Of a stretch of DNA of 64,000 nucleotides, positions 53,801 through 64,000 are shown piece by piece. The position numbers were made by a program, and so were the translations under genes. This DNA comes from Wuchereria bancrofti (taxonomy: Eukaryota; Nematoda; Chromadorea; Rhabditida; Onchocercidae), in assembly GCA_005281725.1 (NCBI GenBank), contig SSBO01000008.1, forward strand, positions 1,054,001 to 1,118,000. Reading direction: 5' to 3'. How positions within the stretch are numbered: the first letter of the stretch is position 1; every line of letters begins with the position of its first letter. The notes below the pieces were generated by a model, which searched no databases, was not told the origin of the DNA, and saw only the letters and a program-made list of their open reading frames with translations.

Positions 53801-54563
53801 TTTTCTTTCATTGCACTTTTCAAAATTTCTCTTCTCTTATCATTTGGTTTTCCTTCCTTCCTCTTTTTCCTTAATTATCTCTTTTCTTATCATTCTATTC
53901 TATTGTATCATAATTATTCAGCTTCTTTTTTTCTCCTCCTATCTTTCCTCCTATGCTTAATTTATCCTTTCTTCCTTTTTCTTTTTTTCTCTTTCTTTTT
54001 TTTTTAAAAAAAAGAAAAGAAACGAAAAATTCCAACTTCTAAGAAATATTTGTTAAAATTAAAAAGGAAAAAGTCGCTAATCAAAAATGAAAAGAAAAAA
54101 ATTCAACTATTCCCTTTTCTTCGTTCTCTTTTTTTTTCCTTCCTTTTTAATTCGTTACTTTTCATTCTTTTCTTAATTTCACTTTTTTTTTTCTTTTTTT
54201 CATAAAAAAAAGGGAAAATGAAAAAAGTAGAATTCTAATGCACTAATTAATGAACGGAAGCTAATATTAAACAACAATAAAATAGAATAATTAATGATTG
54301 CCAATGTTAAATTAAATGTTATTAAGGCATTTAATTCAAAATAAAAAAAAAATCCAAAATTATCTTATTTTTATGAAAATTTCTTCAAACATTCATAAAA
54401 AAAATAACTCCAAACATACACATACACACATACACACACACACACACACATACATACATGTAATATATTTCAATATAATCGTCGTATATGGCAGGCATAT
54501 CATCCCATAAAGCAGCCAATATTTACCAGCCGAATTGTCTGTCACTCCTCCCAAGCGTATCAT
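37544..54563 (-). CDS. lin-10: LIN-10/X11/Mint (APBA) PTB-PDZ adaptor, about 1214 aa
   Basis: Adaptor that with LIN-2/CASK and LIN-7 sorts receptors (LET-23 EGFR in vulval cells, GLR-1 in neurons of C. elegans) and in mammals binds APP and Munc18. Exons in order: 54563-54527, 53609-53266, 51870-51721, 50387-50252, 49826-49765, 49674-49330, 48438-48319, 47138-46632, 44697-44221, 43767-43646, 43140-43061, 42916-42794, 42651-42509, 42210-42124, 41835-41809, 40800-40685, 39547-39397, 38833-38615, 38413-38348, 38251-38132, 37756-37544. Every phase closes and the total (3645 nt) is a multiple of three. The C-terminal half is unmistakable: [33 protein letters not shown] and [20 protein letters not shown]. 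The N-terminal half is low complexity and less certain. C. elegans LIN-10 is about 980 aa, so this one is somewhat longer. Confidence 0.93.
39397..42651 (-). CDS. lin-10: LIN-10 PTB (phosphotyrosine-binding) domain
   Basis: Exons 42651-42509, 42210-42124, 41835-41809, 40800-40685 and 39547-39397, residues about 838-1005. Hallmarks are [88 protein letters not shown] and [15 protein letters not shown]. This domain binds NPxY-type tails such as APP in mammals. A 27-nt microexon (41809-41835) adds nine residues between two strands. Confidence 0.94.
41280..41420 (+). repeat. AAC/AAT triplet-rich tract in lin-10 intron
   Basis: Imperfect ACA/AAC/AAT triplets over 140 bases just upstream (in plus coordinates) of the microexon, on its downstream intron side. 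On the transcript this is GTT/TTG-rich, a composition that can bind splicing factors; this is inference. Confidence 0.6.
41809..41835 (-). CDS. lin-10: 27-nt microexon in the LIN-10 PTB domain
   Basis: TTTCAG|CGG...CAG|GTATGT encodes RISDTDVRQ between LNTDLQ and [10 protein letters not shown]. In human APBA proteins the two flanks are nearly adjacent (LNADTQETMMDHPLRT), so the nine residues are an insertion in a loop. Length 27 keeps the frame, and flanking exons (42124 and 40800) are both in phase 0, so inclusion or skipping is neutral. Splice sites are strong on both sides. Confidence 0.85.
42794..43767 (-). CDS. lin-10: LIN-10 CASK-binding-like region
   Basis: Exons 43767-43646, 43140-43061 and 42916-42794. 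The first ends [10 protein letters not shown] and continues [13 protein letters not shown] across the splice (AG|A restores Arg). IWVMR fits the (I/V)WVxR motif described, from memory, for ligands of the CASK kinase-like domain such as Mint1 and Caskin. This would be the contact with LIN-2/CASK. The following exon is acidic ([18 protein letters not shown]) and ends [11 protein letters not shown] just before the PTB domain. Confidence 0.8.
44221..44697 (-). CDS. lin-10: LIN-10 exon with Pro, Ser and Thr homopolymer runs
   Basis: 159 codons starting [20 protein letters not shown] and ending KYSLQT before GTTTTAAC. It contains Pro10, a Ser run of 12, and Thr runs coded by CCA/CCG, TCA/TCG and ACA repeats (44309-44465 on the plus strand as GGT, GAT and TGT triplets). 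These runs are typical of the spacer before the CASK-binding region in this family and are probably disordered. Confidence 0.82.
46632..53609 (-). CDS. lin-10: LIN-10 N-terminal low-complexity region (exons 2-8)
   Basis: Residues about 13-567, from exons 53609-53266, 51870-51721, 50387-50252, 49826-49765, 49674-49330, 48438-48319 and 47138-46632. The region is rich in Gln, Ser, Pro, Ala and Thr, with runs of Thr (end of exon 2), Ser (exon 6), Ala and a 14-residue Pro tract (exon 8). Exon 6 also has an acidic/basic end [15 protein letters not shown]. Exon 7 reads [21 protein letters not shown]11 proteins have long divergent N-termini, so lack of family similarity is expected. Acceptors are mostly TTTCAG and all phases agree. 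Confidence 0.82.
52959..52982 (+). repeat. (GA)n microsatellite in lin-10 intron
   Basis: About 11 GA units in the intron between exons at 53266 and 51870, continuing into GAAGAGAGATCG. Confidence 0.9.
54421..54461. repeat. CA/TACA microsatellite beside lin-10 exon 1
   Basis: Imperfect (CA)n with TACA interruptions. A similar tract at 54680-54725 lies on the other side of the candidate first exon, so the exon is bracketed by two CA repeats. Confidence 0.85.
54527..54563 (-). CDS. lin-10: Candidate first coding exon of lin-10
   Basis: The ATG at 54563 begins [12 protein letters not shown] and the exon ends GCTG|GTAAAT in phase 1. The next exon (53609) starts TA and needs exactly one base, giving Val at the join. 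The short GC-richer island sits between two CA microsatellites in otherwise AT-rich DNA, which supports a real exon. The frame is open upstream to a GTG but no other ATG, and CAG directly precedes the ATG. No family match is available for this region, so confidence rests on phase and composition. Confidence 0.6.
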
Positions 54564-54679
54564 CTGTCCAATGCTGGCTCTATATTTCACAGGATTTTAT
54601 TTGTTACCCACAAAATTCAATCATCGACAGCAGTCCAAATATGAAACTATCAATTCAAATGAAATTATCCACACAGACA

Positions 54680-54725
54680 CAGACAGACAAGAACACACAC
54701 ATACACACACACACACATACATACA
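54680..54725. repeat. CA/GACA microsatellite upstream of lin-10 exon 1
   Basis: Imperfect ACAGAC and (CA)n repeat ending in TACATACATA. Confidence 0.8.
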
Positions 54726-55717
54726 TAAATGTGTGTATATCATAAACACATTTAAATATAAAAAAGAAGAGCTTTAAAATGGAAAATGATATAAATATTA
54801 GTTGAAAAAAATAAAAATTTCACAAATTTCTCAAATATTTCCCAAAAAAAAAAAAATTCAAAAAAGAAAAAATATTGAAGGAAATATTTCATATAAACGA
54901 TAATATATATATTATAAAAATAATATATAAAATAACTGAAAAAAGACATTTCGATTTTCAGAAGTAATTTGTCATCGAAGCACTCATTCATTTCATTTCA
55001 TTCCCAAAATAAAAAAAAAAAAGGAAAAAGAAAGAAAGAAAAAAAAAACGATGAAATAATGAATTTCACACATTTATTAATTCTTTAAAAGTAATGCATA
55101 ATGCATAAAGCACTGTTTACATTTACATTTCTTCTATCATTTCTCATTTTATATTTCCGTTCTCTCAAAAAAGAATCAAAAAAAAAAAAAAATTTCATTC
55201 TCATTCAGTAAAGGGTTAACTATCTTCGATTGATCTAATTGTTGTCAGAGGGATTTTCCAAAATGTTTTATCAACATAAATAAATAATAGTATTGATAAG
55301 CTATTGAACTTATTTGATTTGGATTTACTGATTGTGTATATTCAATTATTATAAAATCATTGCATTTTCCTTACATAATTATTTCAAAAATATCCAATAT
55401 GATCAATTTTCTATCATAATTAGTTCAATAAACTCATTCTTCATTTTATCATTTGTCATTTTTTTATTTTTATTTTTTTTTTTATTTTTGAAAATAATGA
55501 TTCAATTTTCAGCAGAAAAAAAAAAATTATAACACAACGATTTACACATAATTATTGTGATTATAATTACCAGTAATACTTACTTTCAAATTTTAAATGG
55601 CATTTATTTTTCCACCATTATATATTAGCATTTATCATTAAATCCAAATATTCTACTCCCATTTATAAAAATATCTTACACCAAAAATTATAATCAAAAT
55701 TAACTGGATAAATTCAA

Positions 55718-55826
55718 TAAATACTTCTTATTTTATATCAACTATTGATAAACATTTCTTATTCTATATCAATTCATGATATCACACATTGATAAATATT
55801 CCTTATTCTATATGATATCATGAATT
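55718..55826 (+). repeat. Degenerate tandem repeat with embedded inverted repeat
   Basis: The word TTGATAAA(C/T)ATT(T/C)CTTATT is present at 55745 and again at 55789 (44 bases apart), each followed by CTATAT, with a weaker third copy starting near 55718. A perfect 14-base inverted repeat AATTCATGATATCA (55771-55784) / TGATATCATGAATT (55813-55826) overlaps it. Confidence 0.7.
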
Positions 55827-57594
55827 TTCCTCAAATCAAAACTACCAGTAAAAGATGAGAAAAAGAAGTTAAAAGATCTCAAATAATACATCGAATATTT
55901 AGCATATAAGCTATTAATAGATTGAGAATATTAAGTGAACGAATCAAAAAGGATGTCAAAAGCGCTCTCGAAATTTTTAATCAACATTTATCAAAAGGAA
56001 GGAAAGGAAGCAAAAAAAAGAAAACTATTGGTAAAAAAATGGAAGAGAAAAAAGAAGGTCTAAACGAAAAAAATATTTAATCATTTATTTTTGGACTAAA
56101 AAAGTCGCATTTACTGTAAATGATGAAACAAAAAAAAAAAGAGAAGAGAAAGAAAAGATCGAAAAAAAAACTTAAGATTGAGTTTAATATTGTGCAATAT
56201 AATAGTAAGATTCAAATTGGCCTCCAATCATTTTTTTTTAATTTCATCCTATTCATTTCCTCCTTTTCCTTCTCATTCATTTTTTTTTTTCATTTCGAAA
56301 ACAAAACAACTATGATTATTAGAAATAACGATATTTTATCCTCTAAACTACTACAATTCCGTCTACTTGATAATGATAAGATAAAGAAAACGATATCACC
56401 AATACTTCATATCAATCAGCTGTGTCACCCGTCTAAAGTCTTGTCAACTATTCATAAAAAACTGAGGAAAAGAATATTCTGAAACTGAAACACTTTCAAC
56501 TAATACCTACACAGGTACATACATATGTAACAGGTATATACATATATACTTTATAGTATTTAAATTTCCGTTGGAAAAAAAATTTGCTATTAAAATGAAA
56601 TAAGAAAAATGAATGGTAAAAAAAGAGTGTTTAAATCAAATAAAAATTGATAACTTAAATAAATGAAATGGAAGATTTACTGTATGATAAGATTTATTCA
56701 ATTTTATTTATTTTCAAGAAAGAAGCAAGAATGATAGGAATATGTGAAGCCAACAAAATAGAAACACCAAAAGACTTTTCTCTTTCATTAAATAAAATAA
56801 TGACGATATGAAAGAGAAAAGTATGTACAAACAAATAATTATGCAAAAAAACGAAGAAAATATTATCATATTCGGAATAGCATTAATCAAATCTGTCCAT
56901 AATAATTATTACATTCCAAAAAACGGAAAGCTATTTTACAGTAGTAAAAAAGGAAATAAATGTGAAAATTTTATTAGAAGTTATGAAAAGAATTAAGTTA
57001 CTTCAGAAATTTAAAAATGAAAAATAAAAACAAAGAAATGTGACACAAACCAATGATACATATGCGCATATGCGCATGTGTGTGTCCTATGTGTACGTCT
57101 TTTGTCCAAGCATTTTAAATACGTTTTTCCTCATTTTTTTCCCTTTCATTTAAATCCATCTGTTTTTTTCAATTCTTAATCCTACTACATCCCCGCCTTC
57201 CCATCTCTTGGAATTTCTTCCTTTTCCAAATAGCTTCTTCATCTATTTTTCATTCATTCATTCCTTCCTTCCTTCTTCTCCTCATTTCATATGCATCAAA
57301 AATCCATCCAACAACTCATCTTACTGATAAATGATACCTTCAAGACACGAACGCCTCATCACCCACCATAAGCAATAACGAATAACAACTGCGCTCACCT
57401 CAATCCTATTGAAATATCGGCTCTGTCTGTACATACTCATCCATCATCAATATTTATATATGTGTTTGTGTCGATTGCGCACACCTGTCTGTCAGTTGTG
57501 CACCTACCTAGCTGTGTGTCCCAACGATATCAAATATGAATGGTCTGTACATTACAATAACTCATATATATATGTCTGAATGGACAAACGGACG

Positions 57595-57598
<4 letters not shown>

Positions 57599-57679
<81 letters not shown>

Positions 57680-57688
57680 ACACACATA
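57599..57688 (+). repeat. (CA)n microsatellite, about 38 uninterrupted units
   Basis: Uninterrupted CA dinucleotides from 57599 to about 57674, then a few more after a TA interruption. It is the longest pure dinucleotide tract in the window and likely polymorphic. The minus-strand frame of alternating Cys-Val over it is an artefact. Confidence 0.95.
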
Positions 57689-60600
57689 CTTATATGTTCT
57701 TAAACTTATAAGCACCTGTTCAGATTATAAGTCTATAAAAAAATAAAGTAAAAAGCCATATCTTTCAAATAATTTAACAAAGTGATAAACGAATGCAGAC
57801 ACGTATCCTTCACATACACGTACATACGCACATATACGCGCAACGTAAGTATATACATGAGGTGTGGATACATATATATACGTACATGCGTACTTATATA
57901 AGTATAGATGTATCAGATTAACTTAATTAAATAATTAAACAGAATTATATAAACGTAATTATCTTTCGCTGAAAAATTAAAAAGTTTTTTTTTTTGCGAC
58001 AAAATCAATTTCTTATAATCGTTTTTGCTCAAATTTTACAACGAAAGAGTTGTTTTTAGACAGCGAAATGATAAGAGAAACTGAAATCCGAAATGCATCC
58101 AATTCACACTAAGCAGTTGGAATAATTATAATGTGATAATCAATCTTAATATTGCTAAAAATGAAATAAACAAAATGATTAATAAGCAAAAAAAAAAAAA
58201 AGAAAGACGTTAACAATAAAACGGAAATAGCAATAATTCAAACAGATGAGACCAAAATTGATTTCAATAGAAAAAAAAGGCAAGAAAAAAAAAAACAAAA
58301 AATTGAACAAAAAATCAGAAAACAAATGTAACATTTGGTAACATTCAAATGTATGCTCTTCCTGAATACTAATTCAATACTTTATGATTTCATATTTTTT
58401 CCTTTCTTTTTTTCTCGCATTAATTTCCTGTTATTTAAATGTAAATTTATTCCATATTCATTCATTTGTCATCTAATGGTCACATTCACTCCTTATTGAC
58501 CAATCATAAATGATAATTTTTTCATTTGTATGAAAATAACTAAAACAAATTAAACTATAATAATATCCATTTTTTTTTAATGTAATTTGAAAATCTTTCA
58601 AAAACTAAAATATTTATGTACTAATTACAATTTTTAAATGTTTATTAAGCTATATTACATAATACATAATTAGCAAACATTGACAGTTTATCTGAATAAA
58701 AATTTCGATGTTAAACCAAAAGAAGAAAAAAAAAATTTTGTAAATGTAAAATGATAAACATAGATTTGGAGGAATATTTCAAAAAATACAAAATTTTCAT
58801 TTCTCTTACATTTTAAGCATTAAAATTTGCGGGAAAAAAAGGATAGGAAAGGAAGAAAAGAAAGAAAAGAATGAAATTTCATTTATGTGATAGAAATTTG
58901 AGAAGTCTAATCTTGCTAAAAGGAAAAGAAAAGGAATGAATGAATAAGGAGAAGATGGAAAGAAAAAAATTGCTAATTTTAAGATAGCTACCATTTTGCC
59001 TTTAGCAATTCTCTCCCTCTCTCTCTCTCTCCCTCTCAAAGCATTCCTCAAACAAAATATTTTGAAGTTTCATCTAACAGAAAAAAAAACTAGTTTACGA
59101 CATCAAAATTCATTCCTACAATTTCAGTCGTTTTCCTTTTTCTTTTATTAGACAAAAAAAGAAGCCTGAAGTTTTTTTTTTTTTTTTTATTTCTTTTCTT
59201 CACCGATAAATAATCGTTTTTTTTTTTCACTAGAATTTTTATCCTTTTTTATAATAGCAACTTCAATTTCTATAAGTAAACCAAAAAATTTTCTTCTCTA
59301 TTGTTAGATTTAAAAAATTGAGTCAAATTTTAGTTCAAAATTCTCGAAATAGAAATTGACATTTAAATAAAGAGAAAAAAAATTCTTGATTAACTTTTTT
59401 TTCGAAAAATATTATGAAAATGATATATACATATATATCCAAATTTATACAACCAATATAATATATAAAAACAACCAATAAAATGTTTAAATAACCCAAA
59501 TAACCCAAAATTTAAAAACAACGAGTATTTGGCGCAGGTGCATAATAAAATGAAATATTTATTTAAATACGAATTACTAATTACCAAAATGAGTTATATT
59601 CCACTGTTATACTTTTACAAATACTTCCCTACTATCATTTTATCATATGCTATAAACATTTCATGTTGCAGTAAAAAATTTCAAGAATTATTGAAATTAA
59701 AAGTTTCGAAAAATTTAAATTTAGCTGAAGAACAAATTTTTTCTTTTTTGTCTTCGATATATTATTTCGTAGTAATAAATTACCGAGCAAATAACAAATT
59801 TGTTTGTTGCAAATTTCAAGCCAACGAAAAATGTAAAATAATCAGATTTCAAGTTTCAAATTCTGATATATATGATCAAACAGTAATGAAAATGAACATA
59901 GATTTTAGTTTTTATTTTTTCCAATTTTAAGCTTCCATTAATACTAAGTACATCAAACTTATGGCAAAAATATTGGACACCAACGATAGGTGACAAAAAC
60001 TATTCAATTTAATTATCAAAATATTATTCAGTTTAATTATCATTTTTTCCGATAATAAACTCTATGATGAATTTCATCCGCAAATGAAAATAATTAAATG
60101 ACAAACTGCTACTAAAACAATATTTCGACTTCATATTGACTGATTAATAAATAAACTTTTGTAAGTAATAAAAGTGATATTAACTATTATCGTTCAATAA
60201 TTAAATCCCCGAATATGATTTAATAAAAAAAAATTTTTTTGATTGTTAAACTTCAACAATTAAACACTTAAGTTTACACTTAAACAACAATATTTTGAAA
60301 GTTTAAATTAACAATTCCAATAATTATCAAAGTTTGTACGTTTGTTATTTTGTTTACGATAATTGTGCAAATATTTTCAACAAAGGAGTGAAAAAAAGAT
60401 AAGAAATTAATTGATGGTAAATTAAAAGTACATTCCCTGAAACTTTTCCCCTTATCTTTGGAATGAATCTTCAGTTTCAATAATTCTTCCATTTTCTCCA
60501 TTTCCTCATTTCCATGATTATTTCATCTTTCGTATCTTTTAATTTCTGTGGCTCCCCCCTATCCTACTTTTATTATTATAAATTCAGCTTTGAACAACAT

Positions 60601-62990
60601 TACTGCATTACTTTATTCGAAAAATAGATATTTCCTATTTTACTAATTAAAATTCAGAAGATAAGAAAATTTTAAAATGAAAAAGAAGAATAGAGAAGAG
60701 GACGAAAAGATTTCAATTGAACAGACAAATAAATGCTTACATCATCCTTTTACCAAATAAATGACCTACTCAAGTATATTAGTTAGAAAGGATTTTGAGG
60801 AAATAAGAGGATAACATTATCATCATAATCATAATCATCATCATAGTCATCGTTAGCATTACCGTCATTAACGTAACTATCGTTATCATCATTCCATTAT
60901 CACTGTTATTTCAAGTGTTAAGAAAATTGAAGAAAAAGGAGAGATAATTTACATTTCTTGCATAATTAATCAGCAGATAAGGAGATTCATATCAACAGAT
61001 TCATACAAATTGAAATCCTTGGAGATATCTTTTTTTTCCCTCTATTTCTTTCTTTTTCAACTTTTACGAATAGCAAAAAATTTGAATTTTAAAAATTCTA
61101 AATCTTTTTCAAACAAAAAACATGAAATTTTGCTATTTTTTCATATAAATAATTGCTAATTAAGTGATACCAAAAGAAAATAATTGCTAATTAAGTAATG
61201 CCAAAAGAAATCCATAAAATGACACTAAAATTTCGGCTCTTTCATTCTATATAATTTAAAACTATGAATGGAAATAAATAACGAACTCTACAAATTACTC
61301 AATTAAAAAAAAAGAAAAAAAAAACAAGACAAATGATGTGTCTGACATTTAATGGCATAATCATTCAAGCATAACAAAGATTGGGAATTTTAATCCCAGC
61401 AAACAATCAAATTCTACCTGAAGAAACAAAAAGAAAACTTCTGTTTCTAAAATGTGAACAAAATTTCAGACTTGGAATTCAAACTTTGAAAATACATTCC
61501 CTTAAAATATGATTTTAACTTTCAATACATTAATTTTTAACTATAAATTTTCATCTCAAATTTGCAAAAAAAAATTTTAAGATCAAGAGCAATTAAAATT
61601 AAAACATAATGATACAACAGTCTTAATTAACTAATTACCAATTCACATAATCAAAAAAAAGAAAAATAGGTCGGAAGAAAATTGAAACACAATGATAACT
61701 TTTAAATTGCTTGTTAATTTCAGCATTGATTCATCCATCCATTTAACTATTTCAATTCAAATTATCCATGAACATATTAGAAATGGAAATTAGATGACAG
61801 CGTTTGATTTCAATGCAATCATCAAATGATGGATGAAAAAACGATACTATAGAAAAAAGTCGTAATTTAGAATTCTTCCAAAAAAAAAAGAAAACATTCA
61901 GTTTTTACAATTTTCATTTCTAATCTTACAGATTAATATTAATAATACATCAAAAATTTATAATTATTGCGGAAATTTTCTCATCACAATAACTATTACG
62001 GATCCGGAAGGAACTATTTTTGAATTTTTACCACTTTCTTTCCTTCAGCTTACAATGAATGGAATGTAATAATTTAATGGATTTTTTATATTTCCAATAT
62101 TTATTAAATATTTGGACTAATGTTTGTATTAAAAGCTATTTATTGTGACAATTTATTGACTTATCTTATATTAAATTAAAATTATGTATAGATAAAGTTA
62201 TTAATTCCATAAAGCTTTACTTAATTACTTATAACGCAATAGATTTATCTTAAACACTACAATGCATAACAGATAATTCGTAACAATGCTAAAGCCAATT
62301 ATTTGAATTAAATTTATAAGCTTAATCTTTTTATTTATTAGCAAAGCTATTTACTACAGTACTTATAATGTTATTGCATTTTTTTAATTATCCCATTATT
62401 AGTTTATTAATTATCCTATTATTAGCTCAATAATTTGTCGACAACAAAATGATACACATATATGTAGAAATCTCTTAGGAATATAATCACATAAATTATT
62501 TATTCAAAAAATCTAACAAATAAATAATAAACGGAAGACAAGAATGCGTTACGGAAAACAAAACAAAAAAAAAAAAAAAAAAAAACAGTTAGTAAGACAA
62601 CAACAATAATAACAATAACAACAATAATAATAACAATACCTTAATGATTAGAAGGAAAATAAATAAATGAAAAGTAGAAATGTGAAAATATCCAAATATA
62701 ATGAATTAACTGATTGAAGAATGCTAAAAAAGACTGGAAAATAGGAATGGAAGTAAGAAAGGAAGAAAAAAAAAATGAAAATGATTTATGCAAGTGTATG
62801 TATATCACTTATGATAACGAGAAAGAAGCACTTGGGAATCAGGCCTAAACGATAATAGGCCTTTTGGAGTTTAAATCTGAAAACTTTAGGCTTTAGTTAA
62901 ACAATAGGCTCCAAAAATGCTTTTCTTTTCTTTTATCATTTTTTTCTTCACAATTGCTTTCATCGAAAAAAAAAAAACACACACATGTCA

Positions 62991-62994
<4 letters not shown>

Positions 62995-63031
<37 letters not shown>
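62995..63031 (+). repeat. (CT)n microsatellite
   Basis: About 18 CT units, followed 130 bases later by a shorter GA-rich stretch (63158-63220) that could pair with it. Confidence 0.9.
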
Positions 63032-63035
<4 letters not shown>

Positions 63036-64000
63036 ATGTATATCAATTAATACTTTATTTTGGATTTTTTTTGTTATGGCTAAAAATTGTTAATTTAATT
63101 TGAATTATTTATCGCAAAAAATACTTTGTTTTTTACTTGAAAAATATATGAATACAGAGGGAGAGAGAGAGAAAAAGTGAGAGGTAAAAGGAGAGGATGA
63201 AGGAAGAAGAGAGAGAGAGAGACAAGGGTAGGTATTTATACTTTTTTGTATGTAAAAAAAATTAAATATTTTTGTTACTTAATAAATAAACCAAATAAAA
63301 TGCTAAGTAATACTGAAATGATCAATAGTTTTCCAAATTGCTTCTTGCATTATTAATTACAAACGGTTAAAATTTTAATTTTTAGTTGGTATTTCAATGA
63401 ATTAAAATTAAGGAAAGTCTATTGCGAGTAATAATGCTTCTTTAGCATTCTCATTTAGAAAATACACAAATTCGTTTCAATTAATGTAAGTGAATTAAAT
63501 CATTACAAAGTAATTTTCATCTACTGTTTACGATATTGCACAGCATTTATACACAATTACACAATTAGGTTAATTAATTAGTAATGGTCCCAACATGATT
63601 TTATCAATTTTACACATACAAATTGATTTAAATCATTCCATTGTACTAATACACATCTACGAACATATAACTTACGTGATAAATACGTGTAATGTAATAT
63701 TTTTAATATGTAAAATATTATATAATACGATATAAACATGTAAATTCATTTAAAAATTTTGAATAAATCCTTTCTTTTTTATTGCTAAATGAAATTTTGA
63801 TATATTACTTATTTTATAAAAATTTATATATTACTATAGATATAAATTTTCATACTTACACATTAGTTTAAATTCATATACTAAGTAATTCCTTTATTAA
63901 GCATAGCTTATATATGAATATTTTATATATATTACATGCTTGAAAAATATAAAATACAAAAATGTATCAAAAAATAAATTATAAAAATAATTTATTTTTG

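Larger units (their letters stand above)
54564..64000. other. 9.4 kb upstream region without a supported gene
   Basis: DNA upstream of the lin-10 start. It is very AT-rich, with long A and T runs, CA and CT microsatellites, and CAT/AAC triplet tracts (60818-60860, 62598-62640). It could include lin-10 promoter and untranslated exons. The longest frames (133 codons at 59529-59930, 120 codons at 56120-56482) are rich in Lys, Phe, Ile and Tyr, as expected by chance in such DNA, and lack splice context or domains. Confidence 0.55.

Noticed and set aside
56120..56482. 120-codon plus-strand frame starting with a Lys/Arg run
   Set aside because: Low complexity from A-rich repeats; no recognisable protein.
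57530..57715. Minus-strand frame of alternating Cys and Val
   Set aside because: Translation of the CA microsatellite.
59529..59930. 133-codon plus-strand frame
   Set aside because: Rich in Lys, Phe, Ile, Tyr and Asn, as chance frames in very AT-rich DNA; no domain, splice context or conserved motif.

Overview
This window looks like nuclear DNA of a nematode. It is very AT-rich and dense in microsatellites, and its genes are split into short exons whose introns mostly end in TTTCAG-like acceptors. The three genes found are orthologues of unc-73 (Trio/Kalirin), a PCMTD-type isoaspartyl methyltransferase-domain protein, and lin-10 (X11/Mint/APBA). Introns of hundreds of bases to several kb, low GC and protein divergence suggest a parasitic spirurid (clade III, perhaps filarial) worm. 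The species assignment is inference. No rRNA, tRNA, transposase, reverse transcriptase or CRISPR was seen. I rebuilt the exon models by eye from splice sites, reading phase and remembered family alignments; no search was run.

Layout, left to right. (1) Bases 1-25435, minus strand: unc-73. The start codon is at 25435 and the gene runs off the left edge. Exons encode a Sec14 domain, a spectrin-repeat array, the first DH-PH exchange module (GEF1), a Ser/Thr-rich linker, and then an SH3 domain in two exons (956-1042 and 201-318) after a 9.9 kb intron. The second exchange module should lie left of the window. The big intron holds two exons with their own ATG and basic residues (8038-8196, 2219-2329). 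Both end in the phase that fits the SH3 exon, so they look like alternative first exons for SH3-GEF2 isoforms. A third such exon (15946-16089) lies just before the last spectrin repeats. A stop and poly(A) signal after the linker exon could make a GEF1-only protein. (2) 25436-30164: head-to-head intergenic region with a small GC-rich island and E-box-like clusters. (3) 30165-35956, plus strand: PCMTD-like gene, 11 exons, about 969 aa, enlarged by an acidic exon of 423 codons with a poly-Asp tract. (4) 35957-37543: tail-to-tail region with a palindromic poly(A) signal usable on both strands. (5) 37544-54563, minus strand: lin-10, 21 exons, about 1214 aa: a low-complexity N-terminal half, a CASK-binding-like motif, a PTB domain carrying a 27-nt microexon, and two PDZ domains. 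(6) 54564-64000: no supported gene, only simple repeats.

The genes do not form an operon, since neighbours face opposite ways. UNC-73 (axon guidance, cytoskeleton) and LIN-10 (receptor sorting, synaptic scaffold) are both neuronal and epithelial proteins; from memory both map to chromosome I of C. elegans, so the linkage may be ancient. The most notable results are the internal alternative first exons of unc-73, a group of likely GC-AG introns, the nematode-enlarged PCMTD protein with a BC-box, and the PTB microexon in lin-10.
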